Shown in pieces: positions 63,998-64,000 of a stretch of 64,000 nt of DNA; the stretch's first letter is position 1; each line of letters opens with the position of its first letter. Under the pieces are notes generated by a model. The model saw only the letters and a program-made list of their open reading frames with translations, searched no databases and was not told the DNA's origin. This DNA comes from Neurospora intermedia. Its lineage: Eukaryota > Ascomycota > Sordariomycetes > Sordariales > Sordariaceae. Both the position numbers and the translations under genes were made by a program. The stretch is from the NCBI GenBank assembly GCA_037102815.1, contig BTPP01000011.1, positions 823,996-887,995 on the forward strand, in the 5' to 3' direction.

Positions 63998-64000
63998 CTA

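Noticed and set aside
1-64000. A secondary-metabolite gene cluster, CRISPR array or intact transposon
   Set aside because: No polyketide, peptide or terpene synthase, no regularly spaced repeats and no transposase or terminal repeats were seen. A LaeA-like gene alone does not make a cluster.

Overview
The window is nuclear DNA of a filamentous ascomycete, most likely a Sordariomycete of the Sordariales type. The evidence is short GT..AG introns (about 50-160 nt, GTAAGT-like donors, CTAAC/CTGAC-like branch sites), a HET-domain gene, a LaeA-like methyltransferase, a class II cellobiose dehydrogenase, an AA11-type LPMO, WSC proteins and intron-bearing tRNA genes. The genus cannot be fixed from the sequence alone. 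I find 15 protein genes (two cut by the window edges), two degraded gene copies and three tRNA genes, separated by long gene-free stretches.

Layout. 1-1386: 3' part of a HET-domain gene. 2.7-8.0 kb: a small family of BTB/POZ paralogues, with two intact genes facing the same way (2748-3991 and 6894-7986, minus) and two decayed copies between them. 9.4-11.0 kb: an arrestin-like trafficking adaptor. 11.9 kb: tRNA-Lys(CTT) with intron. 12.3-15.2 kb: an eight-exon cellobiose dehydrogenase without CBM1. 18.2 kb: initiator tRNA-Met. 19.0-20.2 kb: a three-exon GH10 xylanase. 23.6-26.2 kb: a ten-exon LaeA/TAM-like methyltransferase, with a 27-nt G run about 2 kb upstream and a 23-nt C run about 1 kb downstream. 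29.3-33.6 kb: a 1,370-residue MIT-domain protein. 34.8-37.1 kb: GUF1, the mitochondrial LepA/EF4 GTPase. 38.1-41.6 kb: two head-to-head paralogous AIG1/GIMAP-like GTPases. 45.3-47.6 kb: a beta-lactamase-fold serine hydrolase. 48.8-50.3 kb: a secreted AA11-like LPMO. 51.9 kb: tRNA-Leu(TAA) with intron. 52.7-54.4 kb: a flavin amine oxidase. 56.6-57.8 kb: an F-box-like protein. 58.8-60.5 kb: a secreted protein with four WSC domains. 62.5-64.0 kb: C-terminal exon of a dynamin-related GTPase.

How the genes relate. Three genes are plant- or fungal-polysaccharide tools (cellobiose dehydrogenase, GH10 xylanase, AA11-like LPMO). Cellobiose dehydrogenase can act as an electron donor for LPMOs, but these genes are far apart and not a cluster. 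GUF1, the arrestin, the MIT protein and the dynamin are housekeeping or trafficking genes. The accessory parts are the HET gene, the BTB family and the GTPase pair. The two GTPases share a divergent promoter region and a glycine-rich P-loop, lack a canonical NKxD motif, and have different C-terminal halves. They are the best candidate here for a poorly described system, but any immune or self-recognition role is inference.
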